Assembly (NCBI GenBank): GCA_964422145.1
Contig: CAYQZV010000027.1
Location: 1-18,333 of the forward strand
Length of the DNA: 18,333 nucleotides
Direction of reading: 5' to 3'
Origin: JACNKV01 sp964422145
Lineage (GTDB): Bacteria > Fidelibacterota > Marinisomatia > Marinisomatales > JACNKV01
The number at the start of each line of letters is the position of its first letter. The first letter of the stretch is position 1. Both the position numbers and the translations under genes were made by a program. The notes beneath the pieces are model-generated. The model did no database searches and was not told the origin of the DNA. It saw only the letters and a list, made by a program, of their open reading frames with translations. Positions 15,701 to 18,333 of the stretch are shown piece by piece.

Positions 15701-16451
15701 TAATTTGAATCCAACAAATTCCATGACATTTGCAAATGAGAATGCTTTGACTGGATGGGAAACTACTTCACCTGACAATACGATTGAAATATGGTCCAAT
15801 GGTTTTCAAGGCACTCCTTCTTTTTCAGGTGACTATTTTATGGAAATTAATGCACACCGGGCCGCTATGCTTTACCAAAGTATTGACGTATTCCCAGGGA
15901 ATACCGGTACATGGCAAGTGGCTCATCGTGGGCGATGGAACGTTGATGTTATGCATATTAAAATTGGACCATCGTTAGATAATATGGTCACGCAGCAGAT
16001 GGCTTCCACTGCGCAGACAGCATGGGAGGTTTACTCAGGTGAATATATTGTGCCCAATGGTGTCGCTCGTATATACATAGGGTTTGAAGCAATGGATGTT
16101 GGAAGTGTAGGTAATTTTATTGATAACGTTGTATTTAAGAATGAAACCGAAAGAGTGGTAAACAAATATTTTGTCAAGCAGAATAATTCAAGTTATAGAA
16201 AAGTAGGCAATTCATATAAAATAGAGGAAGATAATGATAATATTCGCTATGTATCCAATTTTGACCCTCCTTTTATGATTGCTTCATTTGAGCTCAATAA
16301 TGATGCAGATAACGGTGACGCTATATCAGGATCTCAGAATGTGAATTCATTCAATGAATTTGTTTTCCGCGGTGCTGCAGTCAGCTACCAAGGTGCGGAA
16401 TGGAAGAAACTACCTGAATTCCCAACAATTATGTTTGCTGAACAAGAATGA
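12723..16451 (+). CDS. Giant multidomain minor pseudopilin (GspI position) with LamG-, FG-GAP- and jelly-roll-like modules
   Basis: The start at 12723 (MLNRVFSRG) is preferred over the TTG at 12699 because it gives a 9-residue basic leader. The protein is 1,242 residues. Residues 10-170 are a prepilin: G^ISYADVVVATAIMSIAIIPL, then TDWRSLDDVDDYDSLE, a motif common in PilV/GspI-type minor pilins. Mature position 5 is Asp, not Glu. Residues about 177-340 look like a LamG/concanavalin sandwich (LYFDGNNDYAELT). FG-GAP/VCBS-like calcium motifs occur near 577 (DANQDGKQD), 643 (NINSDNYPD) and 897 (DADGDLLDD). Residues about 690-840 resemble a jelly-roll module (GGQTFTAGSNANLTRIKV, then FGTEYMFFIS). 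Residues about 979-1139 resemble a DUF642/CBM-like module (LLLNSDFEEG, LYQSIDVFPG, HRGRWNVDVM). The role is probably a tip-located adhesin or carbohydrate-binding subunit. GspI proteins are normally about 120 residues. It overlaps genes on both sides (11 and 4 bases). Confidence 0.85.
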   Translation: MLNRVFSRGISYADVVVATAIMSIAIIPLSTLIGNYKTVIQKEEKLYNISSFADEVMQTVVSKGFKERFSASTALGMDEGEAGTDWRSLDDVDDYDSLEINIGEYFGLKCSVFVAYANVPSTSDTISTAVNNTCTEFKEVNVCIYDADTLSTAGQLYNLRAIRAFGESIDEDEVITEALYFDGNNDYAELTASSQFSSGNDEFQILLSVWLEEPADTSQERILIDNPGLYHITLQNNRFWLKTRNTNSQSNVKHQISNQIQYNRWNKLELYKTVTDVGSNIFGTCGDMGEYHQSELNLTMTDTIINDDKLYLGGSPNFAGKSVEGYMKDFTFFRYPVYWFPPSDSSKNLKSEMVKSNHFDESERFTPEQLVFNPQKHSAKPGYYQNIYEPRNEKNLVMGGTGKVLTVSKIDTTPIPEAIKIDQNDFNYSISIQSGEGNSSLLGTFNNPLINKGVQARVLKIIDTTSTDYEKYVMLFGLTDSQGGQGKYVKYYWTTTPDPENYLTNMQQAVFEQTSHRFKGVVKIADLSGTDPDIIFLTAQGIVVDIEDSGNDFIRQSAQPLNTDIVILQNPYITDFIIADANQDGKQDILYVQSIGARPSMHWAINPGFAVDSLTLEASFESDFITDCVNCFVGNLDNEDYELDLLNINSDNYPDIISVPNRKNEYFNEMKISFWTSDNSQNVDFAIPSHLVTTNYSFPYDETIEGVRRVYGGQTFTAGSNANLTRIKVAMWSDASGSPFLNLYEWNDGNVSEIISTSAIGVDIPSSPDQFALATFTFPDSPMLTFGTEYMFFISECHRMYVDTNAVYNGGNATYCKDEGNGCEFIEMEGGVDMNFEIRVTPSGPDVQVQSYIRGNQSDIDSLFPEDYTAKYVQDNGDTADYYINHFDEKIMPPFVLDADGDLLDDVLIAYSYGTEKVDKNWTSDSTWTFEVSDTAIQKAFVIKNSGGTMMEVTPATIDTSGWSSGIPDYVDEIFIEGQENLLLNSDFEEGTFNLNPTNSMTFANENALTGWETTSPDNTIEIWSNGFQGTPSFSGDYFMEINAHRAAMLYQSIDVFPGNTGTWQVAHRGRWNVDVMHIKIGPSLDNMVTQQMASTAQTAWEVYSGEYIVPNGVARIYIGFEAMDVGSVGNFIDNVVFKNETERVVNKYFVKQNNSSYRKVGNSYKIEEDNDNIRYVSNFDPPFMIASFELNNDADNGDAISGSQNVNSFNEFVFRGAAVSYQGAEWKKLPEFPTIMFAEQE

Positions 16452-17335
16452 AGAAATACTGCGGATATACCTTGGTCGAATTGATTATTGTAACCCTGTT
16501 CTTAGGGCTTGTTCTTACTGCAATTTCAACGGCTACCATTAACCTGATGCGACTGAATGATAATACGTCACAAATGCTGCAAAGGGTTGACCGCATGGAG
16601 CAGATAAAAGTTTCGCTAAAAAGATTAATGGACGAAGCGGGAGGCGGAAGCTCCATTGCATTTAATCAAAGCAATTTCGGTAAAGAATTCACGGTAACCG
16701 GTGAGGATGGCGTTGATTTTACTATTTCGATCAATGATCAGCACCAGCTCATTCACGAACGGGAATCAGAAACGAGTATCGTATCAGCTGCAGTTGACTG
16801 TACTCTTTCCTATTTTGTGTTCCGGGATTACAACTATAATGTTTTGACAAGTGCAGATGCAACTACAGAAATCAATTACGTAGAGCTCGTTGGAGGGTTT
16901 ACTGAGCATGCAGGTGGCGGAAGGGTTGCATTCCGCGGGATGCTGACGCCTACTGGTTATATGATGAAAGGATTTGTGCCGGCTGGATCATCATCGTTGC
17001 CGATGGATATTAATGGAGAATGGGCCCCATCCGGAAACCGCCGCAATGGGAATTTTGGTAGACCCAATAATCCCGAATATACGTTTACTATTAATGAGCA
17101 GACTCAGGTAGTGATTAATCTAAAGTGCACTCCAGGACAGAACTGCAATGGGAATCCTGACACGTACTTGTTTTTACTTCGTGAGAATGGAACAAAGATT
17201 ACACATAATGATGATCATGGAGGTTTGAATTCAAGGATAACCCGTACACTTGATGCGGGTACCTATTTTATTGTTGCTGCAACATATCGCAATAGTGTAA
17301 ATGGAACATTTAATCTTACAGTAGTCGCAAACTAA
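16448..17335 (+). CDS. Minor pseudopilin, GspJ/PilW-like, with C-terminal PPC-like domain
   Basis: The 295-residue protein has a very short leader and class III signal MKKYCG^YTLVELIIVTLFL, with Glu at mature position 5. The helix continues into RMEQIKVSLKRLMDEAGGGS, similar to GspJ/PilW proteins. The J-like globular part runs to about 180. Residues about 186-295 look like a bacterial pre-peptidase C-terminal (PPC) beta domain: EYTFTINEQTQVVINL, DTYLFLLRENGTKITHNDD, SRITRTLDAGTYFIVAATY and GTFNLTVV. PPC domains normally sit at the end of secreted proteases, so finding one on a pseudopilin is unusual. ATG overlaps the upstream stop by 4 bases (ATGA), and the stop shares one base with the next start. 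The position is the J slot of a G-H-I-J-K series. Confidence 0.83.
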   Translation: MKKYCGYTLVELIIVTLFLGLVLTAISTATINLMRLNDNTSQMLQRVDRMEQIKVSLKRLMDEAGGGSSIAFNQSNFGKEFTVTGEDGVDFTISINDQHQLIHERESETSIVSAAVDCTLSYFVFRDYNYNVLTSADATTEINYVELVGGFTEHAGGGRVAFRGMLTPTGYMMKGFVPAGSSSLPMDINGEWAPSGNRRNGNFGRPNNPEYTFTINEQTQVVINLKCTPGQNCNGNPDTYLFLLRENGTKITHNDDHGGLNSRITRTLDAGTYFIVAATYRNSVNGTFNLTVVAN

Positions 17336-17667
17336 TGAAAATAAATCTGAAATCGTTTAATAAAGGTGCAGTTTTGAGCATTACCGTTGCTTTTTTAATT
17401 TTGATTATGTCTCTTTCTATTGCAGCTTTCTTTAGAATATCTTCGTCAAAGATTGCTCACGTTAACGAAATCAATAAAGGGAAGCGGGCATATTGGAATT
17501 CATACAGCGCACTGTCTATTTCTATGAATGATCCTCGTTCCAGCACTGACGTAACATATATCTATAACGGAGGCACAGTGGAAATCAGCAATCCGGACAA
17601 TGAAACCAAACTCGCTCGCGGAACGCATGATAACCTGGTACGTGAATTCACTTTAAAATCAAACTAA
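17335..17667 (+). CDS. Short minor prepilin, PilX/GspK-like
   Basis: The 110-residue protein has a basic leader and G^AVLSITVAFLILIMSLSIAA. It lacks Glu at mature position 5, which is typical of GspK and PilX-type tip subunits. After the helix, RISSSKIAHVNEINKGKRAYWNSYSALSIS follows the PilX_N pattern, where a conserved aromatic/Ala stretch ends the helix. Only about 60 residues follow. GspK is normally around 300 residues with a large inserted alpha domain, so this would be a minimal version. It shares one base with the upstream stop, and the peptidase gene begins 4 bases after its stop. No frameshift is apparent: the following sequence in the other frames belongs to the peptidase. Confidence 0.75.
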   Translation: MKINLKSFNKGAVLSITVAFLILIMSLSIAAFFRISSSKIAHVNEINKGKRAYWNSYSALSISMNDPRSSTDVTYIYNGGTVEISNPDNETKLARGTHDNLVREFTLKSN

Positions 17668-17671
17668 ATCC

Positions 17672-18333
17672 GTGATTAATATCATCCCCGTCGTCTTTGG
17701 ACTTATCATTGGATCATTTGTTAATGTCCTCATTTCTAGGCTTCCCAGCAATGCTAGTATTGTTCGCCCTGCATCGCATTGTTTGGTCTGCCAAAATAAA
17801 TTAAAGTGGTGGTTAAATATACCAGTTTTATCTTTCATAATATTAAGAGGTAAATGTTCATTTTGTTCGCATAAAATTTCTCTTCAGTATCCGTTGATCG
17901 AACTCGCCTGCGCGGGAATTTTTATTTTGATTTTTGATGTTTCACGACCCTTCATTACAGCCGGATTATGTCTTTCTTTCAGTTTTTTGCTGGCGATTGC
18001 GGTGATTGATTTGCGACATTTTATTATTCATCATTCGCTGCTGGCGGCTGCATTCATTTGTCTGCTTCCGACAGTCCTGCGGCCCGACTTTATTTGGCAA
18101 TATCATGTTGCAGGCATGATATTTTGTCCCGGATTTATCTGGCTTGTGAGCCAGTCTGTAAAACTCATGAATAAAAGGGACAATCTCGGAGGCGGCGATA
18201 TTATGCTTGGAATTGTCATTGGCGTATATCTTGGCCCTTATCTATCGATGCTCATGTATTCGTTAGCGTCCATCTTAGGAATCGGATATTGGCTTCTGGC
18301 GTCAAAAGCGAAAGAAGCTGGCAAAGATTCTGT
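17672..18333 (+). CDS. pilD: Prepilin peptidase / N-methyltransferase PilD (GspO), 3'-truncated by the window
   Basis: The frame is open from GTG at 17672 to the window end (220 codons visible). The upstream in-frame stop at 17654-17656 supports this start. The N-terminal methyltransferase part has FGLIIGSFVNVLISRLP and two zinc-type pairs C37xxC40 and C62xxC65 around LKWWLNIPVLSFIILRGKC, then ISLQYPLIELACA. The aspartate protease part has D113 in AVIDLRHFI and D176 in LGGGDIMLG, the two catalytic residues of the family. The usual Lys after GxGD is Met here (GGGDIML). Several hydrophobic helices follow. The enzyme cleaves and N-methylates the five prepilins encoded just upstream, in the inner membrane. 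No ribosome site is clear, so coupling to the upstream gene is likely. Confidence 0.94.
   Translation, partial: MINIIPVVFGLIIGSFVNVLISRLPSNASIVRPASHCLVCQNKLKWWLNIPVLSFIILRGKCSFCSHKISLQYPLIELACAGIFILIFDVSRPFITAGLCLSFSFLLAIAVIDLRHFIIHHSLLAAAFICLLPTVLRPDFIWQYHVAGMIFCPGFIWLVSQSVKLMNKRDNLGGGDIMLGIVIGVYLGPYLSMLMYSLASILGIGYWLLASKAKEAGKDS

Overview
The window reads as a stretch of chromosome from a diderm (Gram-negative type) bacterium. The outer-membrane secretin shows this, and it is assembled with an inner-membrane platform and a prepilin peptidase. Base composition is AT-leaning and uneven. Two hand-counted 60-base lines inside the gene at 3047-5653 give about 15% and 27% G+C, while a line inside the assembly ATPase gives about 48%. 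Long secreted multidomain proteins and a small basic N-terminus resembling the Bacteroidota DUF4295 family suggest an FCB-group-like lineage (Bacteroidota, Marinimicrobia, Fibrobacterota and relatives). That placement is inference only.

Layout: (1) 3-1838 is the 3' part of a gene for a repetitive Ig-like surface or secreted protein with exact 105-106-residue periodicity. (2) 1922-2593 encodes a small protein with a basic head and a very acidic tail. (3) 2602-2804 holds two class II serine tRNA genes in tandem (anticodons GGA and UGA). (4) 2805-3046 is an AT-rich leader with candidate promoter elements and two perfect inverted repeats. (5) 3047 to the window edge is one co-directional cluster for a type IV pilus / type II secretion-like machine. 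Most gene junctions overlap or are only a few bases apart.

The cluster starts in pil order: a wHTH-PilM-PilN fusion, a PilO-like protein, a PilP/GspC-like protein and a PilQ/GspD secretin. A stand-alone CheY-like receiver follows, then the assembly ATPase with an MshEN-type N-terminus and the platform protein PilC/GspF. After these come five prepilin-like proteins in an order that matches GspG-H-I-J-K, and finally the prepilin peptidase, which runs off the end. A strong intrinsic terminator lies between the major pseudopilin (G) and the minor ones (H to K).

Three aspects stand out. A DNA-binding-type winged helix is fused to the cytoplasmic end of the inner-membrane platform protein, so assembly state could be coupled to transcription. 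The protein in the GspI slot is about 1,242 residues long and carries LamG-like, FG-GAP/VCBS-like and jelly-roll-like modules. The J-slot protein carries a PPC-like beta domain, while the K-slot protein is only 110 residues. Together these suggest a short filament whose tip is itself a large adhesive or carbohydrate-binding assembly. Regulatory inputs visible in the operon are the receiver protein, the possible c-di-GMP-binding fold on the ATPase, and the possible autoregulatory wHTH.
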